From Rhodomicrobium lacus (GTDB taxonomy: Bacteria > Pseudomonadota > Alphaproteobacteria > Rhizobiales > Rhodomicrobiaceae), in NCBI RefSeq assembly GCF_003992725.1, contig NZ_RZNF01000012.1, positions 744,001 through 808,000 of the forward strand: 64,000 bases of DNA, given 5' to 3'. Positions 1-8,377 of the stretch are shown piece after piece (position 1 is the first letter of the stretch; each line of letters begins with the position of its first letter). The notes below the pieces were generated by a model. It saw only the letters and a list, made by a program, of their open reading frames with translations. It did no database searches and had not been told where the DNA came from. Position numbers and translations under genes: made by a program.

Positions 1-120
1 GAGCAAGGCGATGCGCCGTCTCTAGAACAGCTGTTTGCCGTTCTGGATGCAGTTTCCGAGAATTACGACATCCCGTCTGATTGGCTTATGTCTGGCGAGG
101 CCTGCGAAATCGAAGCCTGA
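1..120 (+). CDS. C-terminal end of a truncated protein, possibly HTH (XRE-like) regulator
   Basis: An open frame enters from the left edge in frame 1 and stops at TGA 118-120, giving the last 39 residues of a protein. The tail contains a helix followed by a DIPSDWLMSG-like segment, which resembles the end of some XRE-type helix-turn-helix domains (pattern tyr/gly-val/ile-x-x-x-trp-leu-x-x-gly). The convergent gene at 732-1295 ends in a related-looking IPEHWLIWG segment. The fragment is too short for a firm family call; the assignment is inference. Confidence 0.4.
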   Translation, partial: EQGDAPSLEQLFAVLDAVSENYDIPSDWLMSGEACEIEA

Positions 121-136
121 AACCTTCAGGCCGGGC

Positions 137-790
137 GCCACGGCTCACGATTTGCGGCCCGGCGAATTGAGGCTGCGCCCCCCCACGGTGCGCAGCCTCC
201 CCCCTCGTAAACTCATCACCCGAGCAGGCGGCTGAACGGGCAGCAGAGCCATTCGCTATGCCTCGGATCAGCCAATACTCGCGAAATACTGAACGCTTGG
301 CGCCAAGGCTCACGATTTGCAGCCCGGCGAATTGAGGCTGCGCCCCCCCACGGTGCGCAGCCTCCCCCTCGTAAACTCATCACCCGAGCAGGCGGCTGAA
401 CGGGCAGCAGAGCCATTCGCTATGCCTCGGATCAGCCAATACTCGTGAATACTGAACGCTTGGCGCCACGGCTCGCGCGTTGCGGCCCGGCAAATTGAGG
501 TTGCGCCGCCCTCGGCGCGCAGCCTCCGTCCCAATGGACACGTCCCCCGAATAGCAGGCCGAACGGGCAACAAAGCCTTTCGCTATGCCTCGGATCAGCC
601 GTTACTCGGGGTTACTAGACGCTTGCTGCCACGGCTCGCGATTTGCGGCCCGGCGAATTGAGGTTGCGCCGCCCACGGCGCGCACCCTCGTCCTCGTCAA
701 CTCTTCTCCCGGAGAGCGACCCGGGTGGGCATTACAGCTCCTCCGCAATACCCCAGATCAGCCAGTGCTCGGGAATGCCCGCACGCTCGG
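137..790. repeat. Four degenerate tandem repeats of 163-165 bp containing copies of a gene 3' end
   Basis: Units begin with gctcacgattt or gctcgcg at about 143, 308, 471 and 634, so the period is 163-165 bp. The first two units are almost identical, including identical stretches around the gcagcctcc and agcaggcggctgaacggg blocks; the third and fourth are more diverged. The segment ending each unit (cctcggatcagcc...actcg) matches, on the minus strand, the last codons of the gene at 732-1295 (coding WLIxGIA). The array therefore looks like repeated duplication of the 3' end of that gene plus its downstream spacer. Short open frames inside it are artefacts of the repeat. No other gene is visible between 121 and 731. 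Confidence 0.85.
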
Positions 791-1295
791 CATATCTTTC
801 CAGAAGCTCGATCATCAGTTCATCGAGCTCAAGTTTCCTGCTCGCCGCGCTTTTCGCCAGGCGGGCCTGAAGACTGGAAATATCGAGGGCCATTGCGGCC
901 GGCTGCGCAGCAGCGGCGCGCAGAAGGCTGAGGCGCACGAGAACGGCTCCGGGCGAGAGAACATCCGGCAGAACGTCGCCGTTCCAGACCCTGAGGTCGG
1001 GCTGCGCCCTGACCAAGCCGCGCGAGCCCAACCCTATGAAGACATCGTCCCACAAGGCTTCCGGTATCGGGCCCGGATAGCTGACCGTGTTTGCGTTTTT
1101 CAGCGTAGCAATCTGCCATTCACCAGCGACATAGCCAGCCGAAAGCGGCCTCTGCCGCAAATGTGGCATCCATCCGGCAGCGGTGGCACCCTCTATCCAT
1201 GCATCAGCGTCGATCGCGTATTTATTAACGCTGGAGCGAGTTGAGTGCACATGAAAGCCGACTTCATCGGCAAAAGCGGAAATGCGGAGAGACAT
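732..1295 (-). CDS. Hypothetical protein, 187 aa, gene of origin of the 3' repeats
   Basis: The frame encodes 187 residues with no recognised domain. Residues 1-120 are mixed and contain several Trp residues (for example near AWIEG and GEWQI). The last 55 residues look like a helical bundle ending IPEHWLIWGIAEEL, which resembles the C-terminal end of an XRE-type helix-turn-helix domain. No good Shine-Dalgarno is visible ahead of the ATG at 1295, only an A-rich run. The stop lies inside the fourth unit of the tandem repeat array, so the last codons are present as decayed copies downstream. Function unknown. Confidence 0.55.
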   Translation of the reverse strand: MSLRISAFADEVGFHVHSTRSSVNKYAIDADAWIEGATAAGWMPHLRQRPLSAGYVAGEWQIATLKNANTVSYPGPIPEALWDDVFIGLGSRGLVRAQPDLRVWNGDVLPDVLSPGAVLVRLSLLRAAAAQPAAMALDISSLQARLAKSAASRKLELDELMIELLERYAERAGIPEHWLIWGIAEEL

Positions 1296-1530
1296 GCTTT
1301 TTTTTCGCGTTTGAGTGACCAGAACTCGACATTGATAAGCTAGGTTGAACGCATTACTCGTCTGTTAGAAGTCGACAAATCTTCCATTAGTTTAGCGAGC
1401 ACATTCACCAGTCGTTTACTTTTATTCCATTCTTGGGCGACACCGTTTCTCTCACTACTTGCTGCGGCAGTCCGTTGTGCTTTATGTTTTGCACAATCTG
1501 TGGTTCATTGGGGGTGGCAAAGAGGCAAGG

Positions 1531-1797
1531 ATGACGAGTGCTCCATTTTCGGGAGTCGACGTTTTGCCCCTCACAGCAACGTTGACGAACCTCCCGTTCC
1601 AGTCGATCGCCCTGCTCGCGCTCGGTGCCTATATCGTTGTTGCCACTTTGAAGGTCCTTTGGGAGTGCCGAACGATCATTCTGATGATTACGGTCGTCGG
1701 GCTTCTGATGGCGAATGGTGATCGTGGGCAACTTCGTTTGAACGACTTGAGCCAACAAAGCCTTTCTCAGTTATGGGAGAAGCTAACGCGACCATGA
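1531..1797 (+). CDS. Small hydrophobic protein, 88 aa, unknown
   Basis: An ATG at 1531 preceded by aaagaggcaagg opens an 88-residue frame. Two hydrophobic stretches, about residues 24-44 and 48-63, are separated by a short polar turn (WECR), so a small two-pass or hairpin membrane protein is likely. The C-terminus is polar. An upstream in-frame ATG at 1459 would add 24 residues but lacks a ribosome binding site. It is convergent with fliP. No family is recognised and coding is not certain; the antisense frame at 1405-1758 is the alternative and looks less protein-like. Confidence 0.4.
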   Translation: MTSAPFSGVDVLPLTATLTNLPFQSIALLALGAYIVVATLKVLWECRTIILMITVVGLLMANGDRGQLRLNDLSQQSLSQLWEKLTRP

Positions 1798-1856
1798 CGG
1801 TTCACCTCGTGGTTTGGCAACTGGTAATGCACGTATTGCACAACTTACGATTGATC

Positions 1857-2669
1857 CTAGTTGAACGAGCGAACGAGATTCCCGACCAGAAGATTCCAGC
1901 CGTCGATCAGGATGAAGAACAGGACCTTGAAAGGCAGCGAGACCGTAGTTGGAGCGACCATCATCATGCCCATGGCCATCAGCACTGTTGAAGCGATGAG
2001 GTCGATCACCAGGAACGGAAGCATGATCAGGAAGCCGATTTCGAAGCCGCGCCGAAGCTCGGAGATCATGAATGCGGGGATGAGCATCCTGAGGGTGGGC
2101 GTCCCCTCGGGGCTCGCTTGCCGAGACATTCCCGAGAAGAGATCGAGATCCTTCTGGCGCACATTCGCCATCATGAACTCCCGGAACGGATCGGTAATCT
2201 TGTAGAAAGCCTCATCCTCTGAAAGCTTCTTGTCCATGAAGGGCCTGACACCCGTTTCCCAAGCCTTTTCGAAGGTGGGCGACATCGTGAAAGCGGTCAT
2301 GAACAGCGCAAGGCTCACGAGGATGATGTTGGCGGGGGTGGACGGCAAACCGAGACCGACCCGCAGGAAAGACAGCGCAATGACAAAGCGGGTGAAGCAC
2401 GTCACCATGATGAGGATCCCGGGCGCCAGCGACAGCACCGTGATCACAAGCACCAGCTGAATGATGCGCGACGAGGTGCCGTCCGCTGTCTCCGGGAACA
2501 ACGAAGCGAGACCACCGAGCGGACCGCCAGCTTGTTGAGCGCAAGCGCTGGCTGGCACCAGAATCAGCAGGATGAGAACGAGCGCCGCCGTTGCTCGCCT
2601 CCCTCGCCAGGTGGAGACGACGCCCGCACTTCCCCCAGTCAGAGGTGCTTCATGCGGATGCGGGCGCAT
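1857..2669 (-). CDS. fliP: Flagellar export gate protein FliP
   Basis: FliP is a core subunit of the FliPQR export gate in the inner membrane. The frame has a cleavable-type N-terminal hydrophobic segment followed by the characteristic membrane block (IIQLVLVITVLSLAPGILIMVTCFTR), the conserved SPTFEKAWE loop, and a C-terminal pair of membrane segments ending in the LPFKVLFFILIDGW signature. I chose the ATG at 2669 because GGAGG lies five bases upstream; an in-frame ATG at 2717, one base after the fliL stop, would add 16 residues without a ribosome binding site. It is the last gene of the flgB operon. Confidence 0.95.
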   Translation of the reverse strand: MRPHPHEAPLTGGSAGVVSTWRGRRATAALVLILLILVPASACAQQAGGPLGGLASLFPETADGTSSRIIQLVLVITVLSLAPGILIMVTCFTRFVIALSFLRVGLGLPSTPANIILVSLALFMTAFTMSPTFEKAWETGVRPFMDKKLSEDEAFYKITDPFREFMMANVRQKDLDLFSGMSRQASPEGTPTLRMLIPAFMISELRRGFEIGFLIMLPFLVIDLIASTVLMAMGMMMVAPTTVSLPFKVLFFILIDGWNLLVGNLVRSFN

Positions 2670-2718
2670 GTCGCCCTCCGAATAGCCGATGACAGACGGT
2701 GCGATTGCGCCCTGCATC

Positions 2719-3159
2719 TCACTGCACCACGAAAGTCAGGATCAACAGATCCAGGGTTTTGCCGTTGCCGATCCGGGCGGCGCGCGACCGCAGATCGTTC
2801 TTGAGGAGTTGAAACCCGGTCGGCCCCTCTATCTCGCGGATCGAAACTGTTTTCAGAAATGTCACCAGATCGTCCGAAATCCTCGCGCTGATTTCCGCTG
2901 CCTCGGCCACGTCGGGCTTGAGAACGACCGCCGCCTCAAGCCGGACCGAGAGGTTCGAGCCGTTCGCCAGATTGGCGATGATGGGCGGAAGCACCTTGAC
3001 CTCGCTTCTTGCTATCACCGGCTGCGGCGCGGGCGCAGGCGCGACCGGCGCCGACTGAAAAACTCCGGGCTCCATGAAGCCGAACGCGAACCCCGCCGCG
3101 GCAGCGACCAGCGCGCCGGTAACGGCTCCGAGCAGCATTTTTGGTCCACGTTCCGTCAC
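2719..3159 (-). CDS. fliL: Flagellar basal body-associated protein FliL
   Basis: This 146-residue protein has one membrane anchor near residues 8-28, a Pro/Ala-rich linker, and a periplasmic domain with the FliL features: a predicted strand-helix stretch, FLKTVS, an EGPTGFQLLKNDL segment, and a final LILTFVVQ. FliL associates with the stator ring around MotA/MotB. The start is GTG at 3159, preceded by AGAGGA at a normal distance. It sits between flgH and fliP, as in other Hyphomicrobiales. Confidence 0.9.
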   Translation of the reverse strand: MTERGPKMLLGAVTGALVAAAAGFAFGFMEPGVFQSAPVAPAPAPQPVIARSEVKVLPPIIANLANGSNLSVRLEAAVVLKPDVAEAAEISARISDDLVTFLKTVSIREIEGPTGFQLLKNDLRSRAARIGNGKTLDLLILTFVVQ

Positions 3160-3177
3160 GCCAGATCCTCTCGCGTC

Positions 3178-3909
3178 TTAAAAGGGCAGAAGCCAGTCGG
3201 TGACCTGCTGGCCCCAGGCCGGCTGTGCCACTTCCATGATGCGCCCGCGTCCGCCGTAGGAGATGCGGGCCTCCGCGATCTTGTCGTATGAAATGCTGTT
3301 GTCGGTCGCGATATCGCGCGGCCGGATGATCCCCGAAATCAGCAGTTCCCGCAGCTCGTAGTTCACGCGAACTTCCTGACGACCGGCGACAATAAGGTTG
3401 CCGTTCGGCAGCACCTCCGTCACGACCGCGCCGATCAGGAGGTTGATGCTTTCCGCACGAGAAATGCCGCCCTTCGCATCGGTGCTGGTCGTCGATTCCA
3501 CCTTGGGGTCCAACTCGCCGCTGCTTTGCGTGTCCAGATGCTTGTTGAGCCCCGACCAACTCAGGTTGGCCTTGTTGGTGATATCCAGTTCCCGCGTCGA
3601 AGACCGCGAGCGACTGTTGTTGTTATCGATCGAGGCCTTGTCCTTGATGGAAATCCTGACGGTGATGACGTCGCCGACCTTGGTCGCGCGCGGATCCTTG
3701 AACAGGTCCGCTCCGTTGTCCTGCCACAGCGATGCTCGGGTTACATAAGACGCGGGTGTCGCCGGCATCGTGCCGATCGCCGTGTGAGACGGCACCAGCC
3801 CAGCGCCGACAGGCGTGAGCGTAGGCTCCCGACCGATCTCGTTCATCTTGTTGAGGCATCCGCCAAGCATCAAGGCAGTCCCCACTGCTGCCGCCGTGCA
3901 GATCTTCAT
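3178..3909 (-). CDS. flgH: Flagellar L-ring lipoprotein FlgH
   Basis: FlgH forms the outer-membrane L-ring. The 243-residue product begins with a lipoprotein signal whose lipobox LGGC puts the lipidated cysteine at position 18. The body matches the family: SLWQDNGADLFKDPRATKVGDVITVRI near the N-terminus, the NGNL(I)V-GRQEVRVN strand, and ISGIIRPRDIATDNSISYDKIAEARISYGGRG near the end. The start ATG overlaps the end of the motE frame by four bases and is preceded by GAGGA. Length is normal. Confidence 0.95.
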   Translation of the reverse strand: MKICTAAAVGTALMLGGCLNKMNEIGREPTLTPVGAGLVPSHTAIGTMPATPASYVTRASLWQDNGADLFKDPRATKVGDVITVRISIKDKASIDNNNSRSRSSTRELDITNKANLSWSGLNKHLDTQSSGELDPKVESTTSTDAKGGISRAESINLLIGAVVTEVLPNGNLIVAGRQEVRVNYELRELLISGIIRPRDIATDNSISYDKIAEARISYGGRGRIMEVAQPAWGQQVTDWLLPF

Positions 3910-4652
3910 GATTTTTCCTCGCTCTGCCGAGACGGGCTGGCCGACTTTGCGTTGTTCTTCCGGTTGGCATCGCCCAGAGCCGCAGCCGGGGCGGAACTAT
4001 CCTGTTCCCTGACCGCGCCGATCATCACGGCCACGATCCGGGCCGCCTTTTCCGGCGGCATCTCATCCAGAATCGCGCTGGATTTCTTCGTGCTCAGTTT
4101 GATGAGCAGAGCCGAGGCCGCCTCCTCGTCCATGGCGGCAATCTGAGCGGCCGCCGCGTCCGGCTTCACCTTGGTGTAAAGCTCCACGAGGCTTTGCTCT
4201 GCCTTTTTCATGAACTCGTTACGGCGTTCGAGCCACACCTTGTATTCGGTCGTCTTCTCTTCGAGCAGAGCCGTGCGCCGCGCAAGCTCGTCATCGAGCT
4301 TCATCAATTCGGCTTTCTGGCTCAGATAGCGCGCATCCGCCGCCGCATCTGCGATATTCTCGCAGTAGGCCTGCGCAGCCCGCGAGTTGGGGGGCGGCAC
4401 GGCCCCCGGCACCGGCGCAGCCTTTGCCGCATCAGACTCTTTCGCGCGAGCTTCACCCGCCTTTTTGGCGGCCTGATCGACGGAGGCGTCCCACTGGGGT
4501 TGCGGAGTGGCCCCGCGAGCCTTGCGCGCCGCTCCGCCCTCGTCTGGCCAGCCCCAAGCGTATTGCTGAGCTGCGGCCGGAGGCGTCGACATCTGCGCAA
4601 CGGCGGCGAGCGCCATGAGGCAACTTGCGGATCGAACCATGCGCCTCATCAT
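3906..4652 (-). CDS. motE: MotE-like periplasmic motility protein
   Basis: The product has an N-terminal signal peptide (about residues 1-28), an Ala/Pro-rich linker, a coiled coil (about 105-150) and a C-terminal module resembling the MgtE N-terminal domain (PDAAAAQIAAMDEEAASALLIKLSTKK...MPPEKAARIV). MotE is known in rhizobia as a periplasmic chaperone acting on MotC and the motor. The gene lies in the flgI-motE-flgH order usual for Hyphomicrobiales. Its first ATG overlaps the flgI stop (ATGA). The symbol is by family and context. Confidence 0.8.
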   Translation of the reverse strand: MMRRMVRSASCLMALAAVAQMSTPPAAAQQYAWGWPDEGGAARKARGATPQPQWDASVDQAAKKAGEARAKESDAAKAAPVPGAVPPPNSRAAQAYCENIADAAADARYLSQKAELMKLDDELARRTALLEEKTTEYKVWLERRNEFMKKAEQSLVELYTKVKPDAAAAQIAAMDEEAASALLIKLSTKKSSAILDEMPPEKAARIVAVMIGAVREQDSSAPAAALGDANRKNNAKSASPSRQSEEKS

Positions 4653-5752
4653 TGCACCACCAGTTCTGCCTGCAGCGCGCCCGCCGACTTGATGGCCTGA
4701 AGGATCGCGATAATGCCCTGGGGCTTGAGCCCCATCCGGTTGAGCCCCGTGACGAGAGACTGAAGGTTGGCACCGTTCAGCATGAAGAGCGTCCCATCGG
4801 GTTGCTCGGCGTTGACCGCCGTACGATCCTCGACTGCCGTCTCTCCACGCGAGAAGGGCGCGGGTTGGACGACCTTCGGCATCTCGGTGACGCGCACCGT
4901 TATGTTGCCGTGCGCAACCGCAACGGTGCTGATCTTCACGTCGCTCCCGATCACCACGGTTCCCGTGCGCTCGTCGATCACGATCCGCGCTGGCGCGTCC
5001 GGCTGAATGGGCAACTCGCTGATTTCACTGATAAAGCGTGCTGCATCGAGCCTTGGCGGACGGAGCAGTTCAATGGAGCGCAGGTCTTTCGCACGCGCGG
5101 ACCGTCCGCCGTAGGTCGGCATGGTATACGCGTTGATCACATCGGCAGCTCGCGTCGCCGTCGAGAAGTCGGGGTTCAGAAGTTCGAGCGTGAATGACTT
5201 GAAGCGTTCGAGTTCGATTGGCAGGCGCCGCTCCACAAGCGCGCCATTCGCGATGCGGCCGGCGGTCGGAACGCCCTGCGTCAGCTTCTCCGCGCGACCG
5301 CCTGCAGCAAAGCCCGATACGCTGACCTGGCCCTGCGCGGCGGCGTAAATCACGCCATCCGCGCCCGAAAGCGGCGTCATAAGGAGCGTGCCCCCCTCAA
5401 GCGAGGTTGCGTTGCCGAGCGAAGAAACCGTGACATCAACCCGACCACCCTCACGGGCGAAGGCGGGCAATTCCCCCGTCACGATGACGGCCGCCGCGTT
5501 CTTTGTCTGAACCTGATTGTTGTTCGTGAGGTTGTTGCGGATGTTCACGCCCATTCGGTCCAGCATCGACTGGATCGACTGACTGGTGAAAGGCGAGCTT
5601 CTGAGATTGTCGCCGGTGCCATTCAATCCCACCACGATCCCGTAGCCCACGAGCTGGTTCGACCGGACATTCTGGATCACAGCAATGTCCTTGATGCGAG
5701 TCGTCGCATGCGCAGGCTGGACCATCAGAAGTGCGATCAGGAAACGTTTCAC
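4649..5752 (-). CDS. flgI: Flagellar P-ring protein FlgI
   Basis: FlgI polymerises into the peptidoglycan P-ring around the rod. The 367-residue frame starts at GTG 5752 and has a short signal peptide (MKRFLIALLMVQPAHA). Diagnostic segments are RIKDIA..Q.VRSNQLVGYGIVVGLNGTGD, the LTNNNQVQTKNAAAVIVTGELPAFAREG strand, SLGNATSLEGGTLLMTPLSGADG and the C-terminal LVTGLNRMGLKPQGIIAILQAIKSAGALQAELVVQ. Length and ends are complete. It follows flgA by three bases and overlaps motE. Confidence 0.97.
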   Translation of the reverse strand: MKRFLIALLMVQPAHATTRIKDIAVIQNVRSNQLVGYGIVVGLNGTGDNLRSSPFTSQSIQSMLDRMGVNIRNNLTNNNQVQTKNAAAVIVTGELPAFAREGGRVDVTVSSLGNATSLEGGTLLMTPLSGADGVIYAAAQGQVSVSGFAAGGRAEKLTQGVPTAGRIANGALVERRLPIELERFKSFTLELLNPDFSTATRAADVINAYTMPTYGGRSARAKDLRSIELLRPPRLDAARFISEISELPIQPDAPARIVIDERTGTVVIGSDVKISTVAVAHGNITVRVTEMPKVVQPAPFSRGETAVEDRTAVNAEQPDGTLFMLNGANLQSLVTGLNRMGLKPQGIIAILQAIKSAGALQAELVVQ

Positions 5753-5755
5753 GGC

Positions 5756-6223
5756 TTAGTTCACCCGCACGCTGCCATCGGCCGCCACGACGCCGTGGAT
5801 GACGACACCGGAGTCCGGATTGCGCGCGCTGATGGTTTCGCCGACGCTGCCGGATTGCAGCGCCATGGCGACGCCCGTAATGCGCACGGTGCCGGATTCA
5901 TAAACGAGCGAAACCGCCTTGCCCTGGCGGACAACGACAGGCTCCCGGATCGCGACTTTCGGGATAGGCAGTCCCGGCAACAAGGTGCGTCGCGAAGTCT
6001 TGCCAATCAGGCCGCTCGCTTCGGTCACGAAAGAGCCCGCGTTCTCGCTCTCGGACAGTTGCTTCGAGGAGAGCATGTCCTCCGTAATGACGTCGCCGGG
6101 GTAGAGCGCGCGCTTCGGCACGGGCACGACCCGCCCCCCCTGCTCCGCCTGCGATGGGGTGGCGAGGAAAATCGGTGCGGCCAACGCCGCGGTGATCATG
6201 ACGCCTTTCATGAAGCCACCCAT
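5756..6223 (-). CDS. flgA: Flagellar P-ring assembly chaperone FlgA
   Basis: FlgA is the periplasmic chaperone needed for P-ring assembly. The 155-residue product carries a signal peptide (about 1-26) followed by the SAF/FlgA core: VPVPKRALYPGDVITEDML, LIGKTSRRTLLPGLPIP, VRQGKAVSLVYESGTVRITGVAMALQSGSVGETISARNPDSGVVIHGVV. The short form, without the extra N-terminal domain of enteric FlgA, is typical of alphaproteobacteria. The start overlaps the flgG stop by one base. Confidence 0.93.
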   Translation of the reverse strand: MGGFMKGVMITAALAAPIFLATPSQAEQGGRVVPVPKRALYPGDVITEDMLSSKQLSESENAGSFVTEASGLIGKTSRRTLLPGLPIPKVAIREPVVVRQGKAVSLVYESGTVRITGVAMALQSGSVGETISARNPDSGVVIHGVVAADGSVRVN

Positions 6224-7008
6224 CAGAGATTATTCTTCGTGAGAACCTGGAACATCTCGTCCGCAGCCTGAATGACTTTGGAGTTCATCTCGTAGTTTCT
6301 CTGCGCGGAGATCAGATTCGTGATCTCCTGCACCGGGTCTACATTCGAGCTTTCGACGTAGTACTGCTGAACCGTGGCGTAACCCTCGCTCCCCGGCACC
6401 TGAACCTGAGCGCTTCCCGAGGATAGCGTTTCCCGGAAGAGGTTGTTGCCGAGCGCCTCAAGTCCCGCTTCGTTTGCGAAATTGGCGATGGTGAGCTGTC
6501 CGACCTGCGTCATGACACCCGTGCCGGGGTCGACGTAGACTGTCCCATCGGTGTTGACCTGGATCGACGTTGCGTTCGTCGGGATCGTGATGCTCGGGAT
6601 AACCGTGTAACCGTCCTGCGTCACGAGTTGGCCCGATGCGTTCTTGCTGAACGTGCCCGCACGCGTATAAAGCGTCTCGTTGTTCGCGCCGGTGATCTGG
6701 AACCACCCGCGCCCGCTGAGCGCAAGGTCGAGCGAATTGCCGGTCTTGGTGAGCGGGCCCTGCGTATGCAGACTTCTGATGGCGACCGGCTGCACGCCGA
6801 GACCGATCTGCGACGCCTCCGGTATCGGGTCGGCATCGCTTCGGTTGGGGACGCCCGCCGCACGCTCCGACTGGTAAAGCAGGTCGGCGAATTCCGCTCG
6901 CGACCGCTTGAAGGCAACCGTATTGGCATTCGCGATATTGTTCGCGATGACTTCGACATTCGTTTGCTGAGCAACCATGCCGGTCGCAGCGACGGAAAGG
7001 GCGCGCAT
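6223..7008 (-). CDS. flgG: Distal rod protein FlgG
   Basis: FlgG builds the distal part of the flagellar rod. The 261-residue product has the N-terminal rod motif ([13 protein letters not shown]...[27 protein letters not shown]), the central [13 protein letters not shown] segment, and the C-terminal coiled helix [42 protein letters not shown]. All are full length. It lies between fliE and flgA in the operon. Confidence 0.97.
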   Translation of the reverse strand: MRALSVAATGMVAQQTNVEVIANNIANANTVAFKRSRAEFADLLYQSERAAGVPNRSDADPIPEASQIGLGVQPVAIRSLHTQGPLTKTGNSLDLALSGRGWFQITGANNETLYTRAGTFSKNASGQLVTQDGYTVIPSITIPTNATSIQVNTDGTVYVDPGTGVMTQVGQLTIANFANEAGLEALGNNLFRETLSSGSAQVQVPGSEGYATVQQYYVESSNVDPVQEITNLISAQRNYEMNSKVIQAADEMFQVLTKNNL

Positions 7009-7018
7009 GATGGCCTCG

Positions 7019-7327
7019 CTAGATCGTCATCCGGGTGAGTTCCTGATAGGCAGAGACGGCCTTGTCGCGCACGGCGAGGGCCGATTGCAGCGACAGCTCC
7101 GCCCTGGATACGGCTTGCACCACCTCCTGAGTGGAAGCACGCCCCTGGAGTCCGGCCGCAGCGACACTTTCGCCCGTCTTGATATCGGTCGCCGTCTGCT
7201 GCCCAAGCGCAGCCAGCACGCTGGAGAAATCCGCCGAAGCGATGCCCGCCGAGGCCGTCTTCTTTTGTAAAGCGGACGTCACCGAAGAGTCGGAAACGGC
7301 GAATGAGGCAAGCGAGGCAATCGTCAT
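7019..7327 (-). CDS. fliE: Basal-body MS-ring/rod junction protein FliE
   Basis: FliE links the MS-ring to the proximal rod. About 102 residues: a variable Ser/Ala-rich N-terminus and the conserved C-terminal helices ([45 protein letters not shown]). I take the ATG at 7327, which has AAGG eight bases upstream; a TTG two codons earlier overlaps the flgC stop. The position after flgC is standard. Confidence 0.92.
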   Translation of the reverse strand: MTIASLASFAVSDSSVTSALQKKTASAGIASADFSSVLAALGQQTATDIKTGESVAAAGLQGRASTQEVVQAVSRAELSLQSALAVRDKAVSAYQELTRMTI

Positions 7328-7329
7328 GA

Positions 7330-7743
7330 TCAAACCTTGAGGATGTCGATGGTAAGGGTTTCGAGATGGCGCACCTGCTTGAGAACTTGCAGGTTCGCTT
7401 CGTAACTTCGCGCGCCTTCGCGGATGTCCGCGAGTTCCACGAGAACGTTCACATTTGGAAGCTTGACATTGCCTTGGGCGTCGGCCGCCGGATGTCCCGG
7501 AATGTTTTCGATGCGATAGGGAGACCGATCCGCCTCGACATCGCCGATGGTCACCAGTTCAGCCCCCGTTGCGGCATCGAGTTCCTGATCGAAGCTCAGG
7601 ATCTTGCGTGTGTAAGGGAGCGCCCCCGGCGTCTTGCCGGTGGATTCGGAGTTCGCGAGGTTCTCGGTCGCGACGCGAATGCGCTGCGACTGCGCCGACA
7701 GGCCCGAACCCGCGATGGCAAGAGAGGCAGACAGATTGTCCAT
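7330..7743 (-). CDS. flgC: Proximal rod protein FlgC
   Basis: FlgC is a proximal rod subunit. The N-terminus MDNLSASLAIAGSGLSAQSQRIRVATENLANSEST and the C-terminus VELADIREGARSYEANLQVLKQVRHLETLTIDILKV match the family. The ATG at 7743 fits the canonical family start and has AAGGGG eight bases upstream; in-frame ATG 7749 and GTG 7752 overlap the flgB stop and are alternatives. Translational coupling with flgB is likely. Confidence 0.94.
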   Translation of the reverse strand: MDNLSASLAIAGSGLSAQSQRIRVATENLANSESTGKTPGALPYTRKILSFDQELDAATGAELVTIGDVEADRSPYRIENIPGHPAADAQGNVKLPNVNVLVELADIREGARSYEANLQVLKQVRHLETLTIDILKV

Positions 7744-7748
7744 CGCCA

Positions 7749-8123
7749 TCACCCCTTCGCCGCTTGAGAGATCATGCTGTGAAAGCTTTTCACGACCGCA
7801 GTGTTCAGCGCGTAATCGCGCATCACTTCCGAACTCTTGAGCATCTCCTGATCGAGGTTCACATCGCCGCCGGAATAGAACGTCGCTCCATCGGCGGCAT
7901 CTTCCTGCGCAAAGGACGCAACCTGCGAAACCTCGGCCTGAAGGTGCGACGGGCTCGTCGAAGTCATCTGCAGCCCGATGTTATCCACAACGGCCTCGAA
8001 CGGAACGACGTTAGCCGTCTTGTATCCAGGCGTATTCGCATTCGCGACGTTCTGAGCCAGAACCCGCTCCTTGGCGAAAAGCCATCGGCCTTGTAGAGAT
8101 GCGATATCGAGCACGTTCGACAT
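7749..8123 (-). CDS. flgB: Proximal rod protein FlgB
   Basis: FlgB is the first proximal rod subunit and the first gene of this ten-gene operon. The 124-residue product begins MSNVLDIASLQGRWLFAKERVLAQNVANANTPGYK, followed by the conserved VVPFEAVV segment and a C-terminal helix ending MISQAAKG. A longer frame from 8162 adds 13 unlikely residues. The region immediately upstream holds the inverted repeat at 8172-8194, a candidate operator. Confidence 0.94.
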   Translation of the reverse strand: MSNVLDIASLQGRWLFAKERVLAQNVANANTPGYKTANVVPFEAVVDNIGLQMTSTSPSHLQAEVSQVASFAQEDAADGATFYSGGDVNLDQEMLKSSEVMRDYALNTAVVKSFHSMISQAAKG

Positions 8124-8171
8124 GTGCAAGCGTCCGTCCGTCGCGAGTTGGGTTCGACTCAAAACGCTTTA

Positions 8172-8194
8172 CAACCTATTAATGGTTTAGGTTG
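8172..8194. promoter_or_regulatory. Inverted repeat CAACC-N13-GGTTG upstream of flgB
   Basis: The arms CAACC (8172-8176) and GGTTG (8190-8194) are separated by 13 bases, and here the symmetry extends to seven bases (CAACCTA/TAGGTTG). It lies about 50 bp ahead of the flgB start. The same arm sequence and spacing recur upstream of four other flagellar or chemotaxis transcription units in the window, so I read it as a protein-binding site. The binding protein is unknown. Confidence 0.6.
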
Positions 8195-8223
8195 CATTTC
8201 TTGCCTGAAGCTGTTCACGCTCG

Positions 8224-8244
8224 GCTCATGGCTCAACCATGAGC
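8224..8244. other. Perfect 8-bp hairpin between flhB and flgB
   Basis: GCTCATGG (8224-8231) and CCATGAGC (8237-8244) form an 8-bp stem with a five-base loop in the 8163-8377 spacer. It lies downstream of flhB and upstream of the flgB promoter region. There is no T-run after it on the minus strand, so a transcription terminator is possible but unproven. Confidence 0.35.
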
Positions 8245-8377
8245 TAAATCGTTGAAAATTTTTAGATAATTTCTACTGCATGGGCGCTTGACGACTGGGG
8301 ATCGCCCCGGATGCGCGCGGCCGCAGCGCAAGCGACTGCCCCTCTCAGGGCTGGTGCATGCCTCGACCGAAAGGGCC

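Noticed and set aside
86-573. Several short open frames inside the tandem repeats
   Set aside because: They recur only because the repeat unit recurs, lack starts and ribosome binding sites, and encode Arg/Ala-rich noise apart from the copied gene tail.
1405-1758. 117-codon frame on the minus strand
   Set aside because: Antisense to the better-supported small membrane protein; composition is rich in Gln, Asn, His and Arg, with no domain or ribosome binding site.
1470-1856. Similar short stretches (ttttgcacaatct and gtattgcacaact) at both ends of the 1531-1797 frame
   Set aside because: The match is short and imperfect; not enough to call terminal repeats of a mobile element.
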